From NCBI GenBank assembly GCA_023515795.1, contig JALGPX010000019.1, positions 1 to 49,881 of the forward strand: a stretch of 49,881 nt of DNA, given 5' to 3'. Each line of letters opens with the position of its first letter. The stretch's first letter is position 1. The position numbers were made by a program, and so were the translations under genes. Source of the stretch: Amoeboaphelidium occidentale (taxonomy: Eukaryota > Aphelidiomycota > Aphelidea). Below are positions 11,048 through 20,294 of the stretch, piece by piece. Under the pieces are notes generated by a model. It searched no databases. It saw only the letters and a list, made by a program, of their open reading frames with translations, and had not been told where the DNA came from.

Positions 11048-12357
11048 ATGACATTCTTCTATCAAGCTGGTCACAGACTTCTTAAAGTCAACCAAAAAGC
11101 TCTAAGTTTCGGCTTAGTGTCAAGTGCTACTCTATTCGCTTCTATGAAATGGAAACCCTCTGAAGTACAGGCTCAATCGGTTACGGCTGACGCTAAAGTA
11201 GTTGATAATGGTATTGGAACAGTTTCTAGCAGCGAAGAAAGCTTGTTCAAACTTAAGAAGATGGGTCATTATGAGAATAGACTGAGGTAATTTCATAGAA
11301 TGAGAGGCTCTTATGTTATCATGGTAGATTCTTCTCTCATCCATTAAAGGTTTTTCAGTACTTTGCATCTGTGTATGAACAAGATACTAAGGAATATTTT
11401 ATGACACCTGCAGATTTCGTTCGCAGCATTGTGCCCTTCACTGAAGCACACCTCTTAAATAGAGCAAACGGAATGAATGATATTCAGAAGAAGAAGTTGG
11501 ATGAAGCATACCATAAAATCCAGGAGTTTGCAGATTCTAACGGCGATGGTCTCATATCTTTTCAGGAATATTTGTTCTTTCTGGAAATACTGAGTATCCC
11601 TGAGACAATGTTCGAAATGGCGTTCAAGATTTTCGATAAGGATGGTAATGGTTCTCTGGATGGTGCTGAATTTGCTCAAGTTGTTGAGAGTCACAAGACA
11701 AAAGTAAATATGAGAATGGGCCTACAAGAGCAGCCAAACTATTCAAAAAATGGAGAATACAGCGGATTTATGGCAAAATTGTTTGGTCCTACAGGAGATA
11801 AGTCGGTAACGTTCCAGCAATTCTACAAATCGATCAAAGGACTTAATGATGCCATCTTGATGTGTGAGTATTATTCTATGCCAGTTGATGAGAAAGGCCG
11901 TACTGATATGAAGTCCTTTGCTTGTTCATTATTGACGTATTGCCCTGAAGGAGATTCAGCGCACTTTGCTCAGAGATTAGAGTCGTTTCCAGCTTCTATT
12001 AACGAGAAGATTACATTTGATCAATTCAAACTCTTTATTGAAAAGATTGCCATAAATTTCAATTCAATTCAAGTGGCTATGCAGCTGCTGGATGAAGTTG
12101 GACATTCTGGAAAGGGTGGAGTTGGGAAAGATAACTTTGTGAATGCGATCAAAGCTGCTACTAGTCTAACACTCACGAAAGGTCAAGTTGACACCATTTA
12201 TTATATATTCGATCGTAACCAAGACGGAAATCTTGATGCTGTGGAATTTAGTGATGCTATAAAAGGACGCAAACAACGTAGCTTAGATTATTCGCTTCAT
12301 CGAGGATTTGCTGCGAAAGTTATGCAATTATGGAGATGTGCCACAAAAGAACAATAA
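11048..12357 (+). CDS. MICU1: MICU1-like regulator of the mitochondrial calcium uniporter
   Basis: Exons 11048..11286 and 11328..12357 (41-nt intron) give 422 aa. MICU1 gates the uniporter from the intermembrane space by EF-hand Ca2+ sensing. The N-terminus is a plausible mitochondrial presequence with a hydrophobic stretch (FGLVSSATLFASM). The signature YENRLRFFSHPLKVFQYFAS and FMTPADFVRSI match MICU1. EF-hand loops DSNGDGLISFQE, DKDGNGSLDGAE and DRNQDGNLDAVE are intact. No MCU gene lies in this window. Its last 30 coding bases overlap the end of the convergent membrane-protein gene. Confidence 0.93.
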
Positions 12358-13239
12358 ACTGAAACTCCCTGTTAAAGCTTCAATACATCTTTGCACGACA
12401 TTAGTGATGATAATGAATTGTAATGATCCAATTATTCTCAACAATTCTACATAGCATAAATAACGCAAAGTCACTGCGACGCCATAAGATATCAATGACA
12501 AGAGGAGAGAAGAGTCCTGAACTAGTCTTTGATAGAAAGCAACGACGTCAACTGAATCTTTGTCGGGAAATGCAGACCGTAAGAATATACTGGAGACTGC
12601 TGATACCATAATTGTTCCAAGCAAACCAATAATGCCCAATGAAAGAAACATCCTGTTTAACATCGCTTTGTAATCTCTAACTAAAATCTCCTCTACTAAG
12701 ATCTTTCCAGCGAAGATAGGAAGAAATACCACAGCAAACGCCACAATCAGCAACAAATCGGATAAGACATAGAATTCTAACACGATGTGCCTAAGCCAGT
12801 AGTAGAAACTAAACGCGAAACAGCATAAAGAAAGAGTAATGGTAAACGCGTTAAGAGAATTCCATCTCGTTCTTGTAGCAATTAGAATAGCCAACAATGC
12901 AAACACTGCGATCCCTTCACTGACGAGACCTCTGTACTTTTCAGATATCAACAAAGCTCCATTGAATAAAGCCAATTCCATAATTGCAGGTATTACGAGC
13001 AAGAGTCCAGCAGGTTTCTGTTCATAATGATACGACGCTTTTGCTTCAGAAGGTCGTGTTGTTACTATTTGATAAAGCCACAAATACGTGCCGAGAACAA
13101 GCATACATAAATAACGGAAGAGTGGCATCGCCCATATAAACGACTCCGCTTTATCATCAACGACTTGGTTTCCTAGAAGAGCTTCAAGCTTTGTGAAAAC
13201 CTCATGAAGAATCAAGCAGCAAACAGTCTTCAAGATCAT
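12328..13239 (-). CDS. Multipass membrane protein of unknown function
   Basis: A 303-aa frame starting at the ATG before ILKTVCC (the open frame extends 7 codons further, with no ATG). It has about seven or eight hydrophobic segments (for example LLLVIPAIMELALF, IAVFALLAILIA, LLLIVAFAVVFLPIF, SLGIIGLLGTIMV) with short loops, and no domain I recognise. The frame has normal composition and is long enough to be real. Its last 30 bp overlap the MICU1 coding end on the opposite strand. The C-terminus could be shorter if an unseen intron exists. Confidence 0.7.
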   Translation of the reverse strand: MILKTVCCLILHEVFTKLEALLGNQVVDDKAESFIWAMPLFRYLCMLVLGTYLWLYQIVTTRPSEAKASYHYEQKPAGLLLVIPAIMELALFNGALLISEKYRGLVSEGIAVFALLAILIATRTRWNSLNAFTITLSLCCFAFSFYYWLRHIVLEFYVLSDLLLIVAFAVVFLPIFAGKILVEEILVRDYKAMLNRMFLSLGIIGLLGTIMVSAVSSIFLRSAFPDKDSVDVVAFYQRLVQDSSLLLSLISYGVAVTLRYLCYVELLRIIGSLQFIIITNVVQRCIEALTGSFSLLFFCGTSP

Positions 13240-13397
13240 GACAAGAAAATCATAAAACAATTACTAGTCAATGTAGATACAATTTTTTCATAGTTCCGTT
13301 AACTCATAAATATATTTAACATGCGACAGCCACGTGATGCTGAACATATCTTGATCATAAACCCCTGAATAGCGATTTTCGAAAATTGAAAGCTACA
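13240..13397. promoter_or_regulatory. Divergent promoter with a CACGTG E-box
   Basis: This 158-bp AT-rich gap lies between the divergent membrane-protein and NTPase-zinc-finger genes. A palindromic CACGTG occurs at 13331-13336 in a GCCACGTGATG context, a typical bHLH or bZIP site. No TATA box was assigned. Confidence 0.35.
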
Positions 13398-16300
13398 ATG
13401 TCTAAGGCACCATTCGCAGAGAAGATCTCACTTGAACTGAGGATTTACAGCATCATGAAGTGTCGCGAGATACGTCGCATATACGAACCAAACAAGGAAG
13501 CATGGGATTTCCTATTCCAGGTGTTTGTCGAAAGGAATCTGGAAGCTATGGTAAATCCGGACTTATCAGCATTGGCTGCATCTTCCCAAACGCCTGCAGA
13601 AACAGCATCTTTGAAGCGTATGACTCGACGGATGTCAGCTGGTGCATCATCGATACGCACAATGAGTGGTATAAAAATGGTTGCAGGACAGCCCATAAGA
13701 AGGTTTCCTTTACAAGCAAATGGAAGACTGAGATGGTATGGACGTGATTTGCACCCTTTCTTTGATGTTATCCCCGTTCAAGCTACGATATCAGTTAATA
13801 ATGAACCTTATCAGTTGCAGAATGAAGAAAAGTTCAGTTATCATCCTGAGAGATCACAAATCGAGAGTGTCACAATACGTATATTCTCAAGCCGTTGGAT
13901 GGATGATCACGAAGATGACGAAGAAGTTATCGAGAGCCGAAGTAACCAAGAAGCCCAAATTATTGACGGTCTCTTCGTTCTATCATGTTTGATTCAATAT
14001 GCTGGTGATGTATATGGTCCTGGCTCGCCTCATTCTATTCTATCATTAAGACCTCTTATAATGCCTATTTTGGTTAATCGTATCTCTCCTTCTCCTATTA
14101 ATCCTTCTGGTAATATAAAACGAAAGGTTTGGGTCGATCTTGACGTGACAGTTGTTCAATCGTTGCTTGAAGAGTGGCTTGCCATTCCTGTAAGCAAACA
14201 AAGCTGTTCGGTTTCGGATAAAGATAAGCCAGAGGAGAGCCGTCTAAATTCTGCTGGCCGATCGACTGGAGCGCTTATACTGGGTCCGCAAGGTATTGGT
14301 AAAAGTTATTTCTGTGTTAATTTTCTAAACACAATGCATGATATTGCGCCATGGATGTTATTAGATCCGCCTCATTCTAAACAGTCGCTGAATCCTATCA
14401 AGTTCGAAAGAGGAGGTGTTGTTTTAGACGGTGCATGGTTAGTTTCGGATAGCATGGTTTATATTACTGCTGATGATTTTTCTATTGAAGCAGATGAAGC
14501 TGGAAGAATAGGACATAGACCTCTTCTACATGGAGAAGGCGCGCCAGATAAGTCGGCACCACAAGCTATCAGAAGGGTACAGAAAGTTTTTGCGATGATA
14601 AAAAAATGGACAAGAAATACTTCAGATCGCATGCTCATTATTGTCATCGAAAGAATGGATGTTGTTATTGCTAGTAGACAGGCTCGTTCAGTTCTTAGCC
14701 AGCTGAAATGGGAAATTGATCACTCTTGTAATGGCATTGACATGTTTGTGTTGGGGACATGTCGAGACTTTTTAGTGCCTGCATTGGATCGCGTGGACAG
14801 AGCTAGAAATGAACGATATCTTTCTGGATTCAGAGTGATCAAAGTGTTCCCGTGTGAACTAGATGTGGCGTTTCAAGGCATTTTGGAAAGAGTTAAATCG
14901 AATTCTAAATTGTTATTGACTGGCTGTAGAAGACACGCGCATCGACAAAACGAGCCATTTGAACATCCTGGAGCATATTTAGGGAGCACTGGTTTCTTAT
15001 GTCAAAAAATCACCAAGATGATTGAAACAGCTGAAAATCACCCAGAGTTTAGAAAGAAGAGGCAAGAATGGGCTTTACTACTCCACAATATGCATCAAAA
15101 TGACATGTGCAATCTTAGTCTTGCTGTTCAGATTCATCTTTCCAAAATGATACAGTCAGGAGGCTTAAACAATGTCGGAGATATTGACAGAAATGCTGCA
15201 AAGATGGTTATTGAAGCTTTTGATTTTGCTCTCAACGCTCCTAGTCTAATTAACATGCTTTCACCGAACTACTTACATTCAAGGATGTTTGTCAGACACG
15301 ATACCGTTTCTATTCAGGATGTTCGCCCTATCGCCAAGACCCTTTATGAAAGAGCTAAGAAAGATCGACAGTACTTACATTTTATCAAGGTTGTGCCGCC
15401 ACATGAATCATTGGAAAAATCAAAGTCGGCCTATGGTAATATCACAATGTACTCTTCGGATGTCAGCTCCCTGCTTCATAATCTTCATGAAAAATTCAGG
15501 TTCAGGTCTTCGGTGACAATCGATGCACCAGAATTCTGTGTTCCTCATCATCCCAAACTTTCCGCAAACAATCCTATCGCTTCATCTAATCCATTTGATG
15601 GTTTTATTTGGCATAATCGACAGTCTTGTATTGTGGTCAACACATTAGAACAATTAGTTGGGTTTCAGCTGATGCCAATGAGAATTTACTTCGACGAAAA
15701 GAAAGTTATAACAAGGGACGGTATCGGTGTTAGTCGCTCGCAAGAATATAGAACTGAAATGGGCTTAAATCTCGGAGGCGCAGGATCTGTGAAGCTTGAT
15801 TTCAATGAGGCGAGAAATCAAACAATGGGTATCATGACTGGTATTCACCGATCTTTGAGGGCCGGAGCAAGCTACAATTTTCCATTTAGTGCAGGTGTTG
15901 ATTTGGGATTGTCAAGAGACTGGGCGAGAGAAAGATCGACCGGAACTCAATTTGCACAGGCTATTGACCATGCTGTAAGTCTGGTTCCCTCTGCTGGAAT
16001 TAGTGTCGGAAGAGGAGAAGCAACATCATTCTCAAAGCATCATGTCAGAGGAGTGGAAAATGGTAAGGGAGAACACAATATTGCCTTCTTGACAAGAACA
16101 TTTGAGCAGCCTGAAGCATTGACAAGATTAATTGTGGGTTTGAAATCCTTAATTGAAAGACAAGCTAAAGTTGTCGAGATGTTAGATAATCTTGTTCTTG
16201 TGTTTTATTCAAGTGATGATTGTTTTGATGAAGTTGCTATTCAAAGACTGGGATTTCCAAAGAATGGTGTGTTTTCTCCACCTCTAAAAGGATGTTCTCA

Positions 16301-16649
16301 TTTTAGCCGACATATCAGAGTCGCTGCTCCATGTTGTGGCAAATTCTTTACATGTCATTTATGTCACGACGAAGAAAACAAGAGTCATCGTATGAACCAA
16401 AAAGGCATAAATGCGATTCAGTGCTTGAATTGCTTATCAAAACAGCCACTCCTAAACGAAGCAACTGGAAATGCAGAAATCGCTTGCAGACATTGCTCTG
16501 AACCATTTGGTGTTGCCTCTTGTGGAAGATGCAAATTATTCCGCGATGATTTAACTGAGGGTGGAATCGTTCATTGTCTTAAGTGTGATACTTGCTATGC
16601 AGAAGATTACATTGAAATCCATCTTCAGCTGTGTGACTCCAAAAAATGA
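13398..16649 (+). CDS. P-loop NTPase-like protein with C-terminal CHY and CTCHY zinc fingers
   Basis: Intronless, 1083 aa from the first ATG (MSKAPFAEK). About residues 295-303 form a Walker A motif (GPQGIGKSY). A Walker B-like strand follows near 411 (RMLIIVIERMD), then VLGTCRDFLVPALDRVDRA in a sensor-like position, so the middle looks AAA+/ORC-like but divergent. Residues about 780-870 are Gly/Ser rich and probably beta structured. The last 120 residues are a full CHY zinc finger (HFSRHIRVAAPCCGKFFTCH, LCHDEENKSHRM) and a CTCHY finger (SCGRCKLF, HCLKCDTC), as in RCHY1/PIRH2 and BRUTUS. The protein stops 13 residues after the last of these cysteine pairs, so the RING that follows in those ligases is absent. 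Function unknown. The order NTPase-CHY-CTCHY is not one I recognise. Confidence 0.85.
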   Translation: MSKAPFAEKISLELRIYSIMKCREIRRIYEPNKEAWDFLFQVFVERNLEAMVNPDLSALAASSQTPAETASLKRMTRRMSAGASSIRTMSGIKMVAGQPIRRFPLQANGRLRWYGRDLHPFFDVIPVQATISVNNEPYQLQNEEKFSYHPERSQIESVTIRIFSSRWMDDHEDDEEVIESRSNQEAQIIDGLFVLSCLIQYAGDVYGPGSPHSILSLRPLIMPILVNRISPSPINPSGNIKRKVWVDLDVTVVQSLLEEWLAIPVSKQSCSVSDKDKPEESRLNSAGRSTGALILGPQGIGKSYFCVNFLNTMHDIAPWMLLDPPHSKQSLNPIKFERGGVVLDGAWLVSDSMVYITADDFSIEADEAGRIGHRPLLHGEGAPDKSAPQAIRRVQKVFAMIKKWTRNTSDRMLIIVIERMDVVIASRQARSVLSQLKWEIDHSCNGIDMFVLGTCRDFLVPALDRVDRARNERYLSGFRVIKVFPCELDVAFQGILERVKSNSKLLLTGCRRHAHRQNEPFEHPGAYLGSTGFLCQKITKMIETAENHPEFRKKRQEWALLLHNMHQNDMCNLSLAVQIHLSKMIQSGGLNNVGDIDRNAAKMVIEAFDFALNAPSLINMLSPNYLHSRMFVRHDTVSIQDVRPIAKTLYERAKKDRQYLHFIKVVPPHESLEKSKSAYGNITMYSSDVSSLLHNLHEKFRFRSSVTIDAPEFCVPHHPKLSANNPIASSNPFDGFIWHNRQSCIVVNTLEQLVGFQLMPMRIYFDEKKVITRDGIGVSRSQEYRTEMGLNLGGAGSVKLDFNEARNQTMGIMTGIHRSLRAGASYNFPFSAGVDLGLSRDWARERSTGTQFAQAIDHAVSLVPSAGISVGRGEATSFSKHHVRGVENGKGEHNIAFLTRTFEQPEALTRLIVGLKSLIERQAKVVEMLDNLVLVFYSSDDCFDEVAIQRLGFPKNGVFSPPLKGCSHFSRHIRVAAPCCGKFFTCHLCHDEENKSHRMNQKGINAIQCLNCLSKQPLLNEATGNAEIACRHCSEPFGVASCGRCKLFRDDLTEGGIVHCLKCDTCYAEDYIEIHLQLCDSKK

Positions 16650-16733
16650 GCATATTCTTTACTATTTAAGTTTATTGATAAGATAGTTATAGGCTTTTAT
16701 ACGATAAGATACAAGATAATAATAAAAGTTGTT

Positions 16734-17021
16734 CTAAAAGCTGAGGGCTAAGCTTCGAACATGGTGAAACTGCTCTTCAGCATCAACAGAAGATTTTCTT
16801 TGTTCGTTCTCCAACGGTCTTGCGATGGAATTCTTGTCCTGAGTCTTTGCGCAGAAGATAGCCTGAGCCAGGGCTATAGTACCAGCTGCGCTTGATCTAT
16901 GATCGCGATTATAACTTGTGTGGCGGGCAGTCATACTTGCATCAATGTACTGACTGTGTAATATCTGACCACTTCGACGTGTTATCGGCCAAATATTTTC
17001 TATTTTCTTTATCATATCCAT
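16734..17021 (-). CDS. Small hypothetical protein
   Basis: A 95-aa frame from an ATG (MDMIKKIENIWPITRR) to TAG; a stop codon sits immediately upstream of the ATG. It contains an Ala-rich stretch (SSAAGTIALAQAIFCAKT) and a basic/acidic tail. A second minus-strand frame (17125..16942, starting MVTNFDRR) overlaps its N-terminus and also has normal composition. One of the two may be part of a longer spliced gene. I do not recognise either. Confidence 0.4.
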   Translation of the reverse strand: MDMIKKIENIWPITRRSGQILHSQYIDASMTARHTSYNRDHRSSAAGTIALAQAIFCAKTQDKNSIARPLENEQRKSSVDAEEQFHHVRSLALSF

Positions 17022-17186
17022 TCAAATGCTTCAGTCTTGCTGAGTGCTTCAAGGTTGCGATGTTTTCGATAGTGAGAGAACAATGACGAATAATGAGAAT
17101 CCGTCGATCGAAATTCGTCACCATAAACACACGCGAAGATCGTCGCAACGCAGAATGTAAACAAAATTATTTCTATTTAACGTAAA

Positions 17187-17576
17187 TTAGTAAGGGCCAC
17201 ATGCCAAATTTCTAACGCTGGAGAATTCTTCGGAATCATCCAAATCACCAAAGTAGCCATAAGATTTCGAATTAGGTTCAGACGTGAGTTGTTTTGTATC
17301 CTCAAGTCTGTCCTTTAACTTGATCCTGATGGCTGATACAGTTGTTGAAGAAGGAGTAAGAGGTTCGCTTGTCGTTACAGAGGTCGAATAGTTTCTTCTT
17401 GAGTCAAACCAGCTGCCGCTACTGGTAGGAGAACCAAAGAACATTGATAAAGAGGAAGGGGTGTAAGAACATTCTTTTCCGGGGATTTGAATAGGGCTTG
17501 ATGGCATTCCGGTCTTGCTGATCAGAGTTGTAGGAGCACTTCTTGCGGAGTTTTCTAGACTTGCCGAGTAGTTCAT
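17187..17576 (-). CDS. Ser/Thr-rich hypothetical protein
   Basis: A 129-aa frame starting MNYSASLENSARS. It is rich in Ser, Thr and Pro with many TP/SP sites (YTPSSLS, LTPSSTTVS) and ends with an acidic patch (FGDLDDSEEF). It has no membrane segment or known domain. It looks like a disordered phosphoprotein. The 206 bp between it and the membrin stop contain no further open frame of note. Confidence 0.5.
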   Translation of the reverse strand: MNYSASLENSARSAPTTLISKTGMPSSPIQIPGKECSYTPSSLSMFFGSPTSSGSWFDSRRNYSTSVTTSEPLTPSSTTVSAIRIKLKDRLEDTKQLTSEPNSKSYGYFGDLDDSEEFSSVRNLACGPY

Positions 17577-17782
17577 TATAGTTATTTATATAGATATTTC
17601 AAATACTTTATGATCAAGAAAATCAGTGAAAATGGATGGCTTTTATATTAGCAGTGAGTTTGCGAGAGTAGTTTGACAAACTGATAGAGTTTCAATCAAC
17701 GCATTCTCACATGCACGACAACATTGACAGACTTTGCGTCCAAACAACGCTCTCGTGATGGAGCAGGCAGAAGCCAATGGAA

Positions 17783-18623
17783 CTATCGAAAGAACAAGAA
17801 GTATGCCATAATGCCCAAAGTAATAATGACACCAGCCCAAAAGATGTACATGTCTTCTAGAGATCGTCTTTCAATCCATCTTATTGTCGTTTGAGACAGT
17901 CCCAATTGATTTGCAATATCAAGCATCTTTCTGTGAGCATTCTTTAAAGTCATTCCTTGCTCCCTGAGCTTTTGCAATGATGCGACACCCATGTCGATCA
18001 TGTGTGAAGTTTCAATTTGTGATCGCTGCAATGAAGCATCAATTCTCTCCTGTGCTGATAACATCGTTCCGGAATTACTGGCTGCATTAGACCTGTTATA
18101 AAGAGAACCTCCTTGAGTTGTCGAAATATCACTGGACTGATTAAGAAGGGCATTTCGTTCTCGCTGAAGTTGGATCTACAACCGAATATGTTTAGGCAAA
18201 CCCATAAAGAGATAAAGTCACCTTTTCTTCTCGCTTCTTGCGATACTTGTCAAGCTCTCTCTGGAAGTATCCATATTCTCCATGAAATGACTGAAGACGA
18301 CTGCAACAATTAGAACTTTTAACTTCGTAGGTTGGTCAATTACGCCTTGTTTTCATTTCTCTTGTCCATATCCATTTCCCTCTGGTTCAATTCCTGCAGC
18401 TCAGATATCAGTCGCTTCAGAGTAGTGAATGAGGCAGACACTTTTGCTATGGAAGTATTAGACACCCATTGAAACAAATCTTACTAATTTTGTTATTATT
18501 GGCATTTCCTGGGTCACCGTCAGCTTCCGCATCCATTTCGGAAGGAACATAAACCTCTGCTATCTGTGCTTTCATTGACTCAATAAGCCTTTCTGTTTTT
18601 ATCCAAAGAGCGTTTGAAGCCAT
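17783..18623 (-). CDS. GOSR2: Membrin, Golgi Qb-SNARE (GOSR2/BOS1)
   Basis: Exons 18623..18485, 18446..18344, 18300..18222 and 18175..17783, with introns of 38, 43 and 46 nt, give 237 aa. Membrin acts in ER-to-Golgi vesicle fusion. The SNARE motif (about residues 145-210) contains MGVASLQKLREQGMTLKNAH and MLDIANQLGLSQTTIRWIER, the near-invariant membrin pattern, followed by a C-terminal anchor (FWAGVIITLGIMAYFLFF). The N-terminal part is helical (LIESMKAQIAEVY, LISELQELNQREMD) as in the family. It is divergent with the next gene. Confidence 0.93.
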
Positions 18624-18720
18624 TTACGAACAATTGAAAGAAAAAAATCCTGGCCAACAGTTTCCGCGATGTGGAAGTTTAGCGAAATTGGATTGTTCTG
18701 GCACCTCGGTTGTTTGCTTG

Positions 18721-20258
18721 ATGAACGTGCCAACCTTCAAGAAGTCTGCAACTCTATTGGTTCCCGATAGCCGTCCAGGATCACCGTCTGCGGGAGATAA
18801 TCAAGTGATACTTGATCCAGAAATTGTTACAACAAAGGCTGAGCTACAGTTCTACTACGCTTTCTACTTTCCGTTGGTTGATGGTAAATCTGTTCCAAAG
18901 CTATCATCCAGCAATCAGGTCAAAATCAAGGAAGTTAATGTTGAGCTAAGTAGCGGGAATGATGGCCATCTGTTATTTGCAAAACCTTCTGTATCCGTTG
19001 AGATTGAACAAGTGCCATCGTTTCACGATTTGAGGGGAGGTCCAGTTGATCAAGGCAACCAGAAGGCTGCAAGAACTTTGTCTCGAAATGCCGGAATGAC
19101 TTTTCCACAATTGATGTCCATCAATGAGACAGATGTCAAGTTGTCTCAAGTGATCATGAGGTTGTATGATTATGGCATTGGTGTATTGCGCTTTTCTGTC
19201 GAGCTGCCTCCATTGACGCCACTTCAAACGATTCTTGACTGCCAGAATGGTACGATGAGAATGGGCAAATACGCAAAAAGAATGGTCTTCAAGAATTCGT
19301 CCAATGTTGAGTTCCAACCAGCAGTCTTTGTTGAGTCTGTTGTCAGTTTACTCATGGGTACGAAGGACGAGAAATGGTTCAGTGATTTCATGACAGATCG
19401 TCTGTCTGTGTACAGTTTGGCTGCCTTTGATAATATTGTTGGTATGGACAACTTTAATTTCATCCTTTACAAAATAGCAAAGATGGAAGATTATGCAAAC
19501 TCTCCGGGAGATAAAGCCTTCTTGGATGATTTCTACAGAACTACTGTTTACACTCGTAGAATCACATCCAATGGCGGCATTTGGACGAGTTTCCACATTG
19601 ATGGAGGTGCAACATTGTTCTTTACTCAGAATGGGTTTCCAGAGGTTCCTGTTCGACCTGATGAAAGAGCAAAGAAGATTTCTTGTTTCGGTTCTTCTAA
19701 GCCACTGATCCCTCTCTCTATTTTTGAGCCGTATCTTGTTCAAAGAATGTATTTGCGTAGAATGGTAATTGTTCCTTGTGTTTCGTAGTAATCGATTTCT
19801 AGGATCAAACTGTTTTGAAATTGATTTCGAAAGGAACTCAGAATAAGGATGCTGTTCAGACGCTGAAAGATGTTCACTTAGAAAACTTGAAGTACAAAGT
19901 GTTTATGTATTCAAAACCTGTTAGTTCTTCATCTGGTGGTAATGAACAGTTTACAATGCACGTGAAGATTGCACAACTCGATAGTTTTTACGCGAGTTTG
20001 AATGAAACCATCCTTAGTTTGTATGCTTATTACGACAGCGTTGAAGAAAAGGCCTCTCAAGGAAGACTTGATGCCTTATCCTTGATTTTTGGTGTTCTTG
20101 GTGTTGCTGGTTTGATTCTGAGTTTTTACCAGTACTACATTGCTCTAGACTCAGATAATCCAAGGTATTGGGTACATGCGTTTGTTCCTACTGTAATGGA
20201 TGGCATTTTGATGATTCTTGCTATCCAAATCATCCAGAAAATGCGTAGCAATGAATAG
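18721..20258 (+). CDS. C-terminally anchored membrane protein of unknown family
   Basis: Exons 18721..19764 and 19803..20258 (38-nt intron) give 499 aa. The frame is open upstream of the ATG (to about 18634), so the N-terminus may be longer or spliced. Most of the protein is soluble and probably mixed alpha/beta. The end has a helix (ETILSLYAYYDSVEEKASQG) leading into two membrane segments (LSLIFGVLGVAGLILSFY and VMDGILMILAIQII). The two-helix end after a long cytosolic part recalls CorA-like membrane proteins, but no GMN motif is present. I first thought of TMEM231 and rejected it. Function unknown. Confidence 0.75.
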
Positions 20259-20294
20259 AACTCTGAATTGTTTCTCAATAATCACTGATCCGAA

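Noticed and set aside
18721-20258. TMEM231, a ciliary transition-zone protein
   Set aside because: Tempting because of IFT70 nearby, but the sequence and the position of the membrane segments do not fit.
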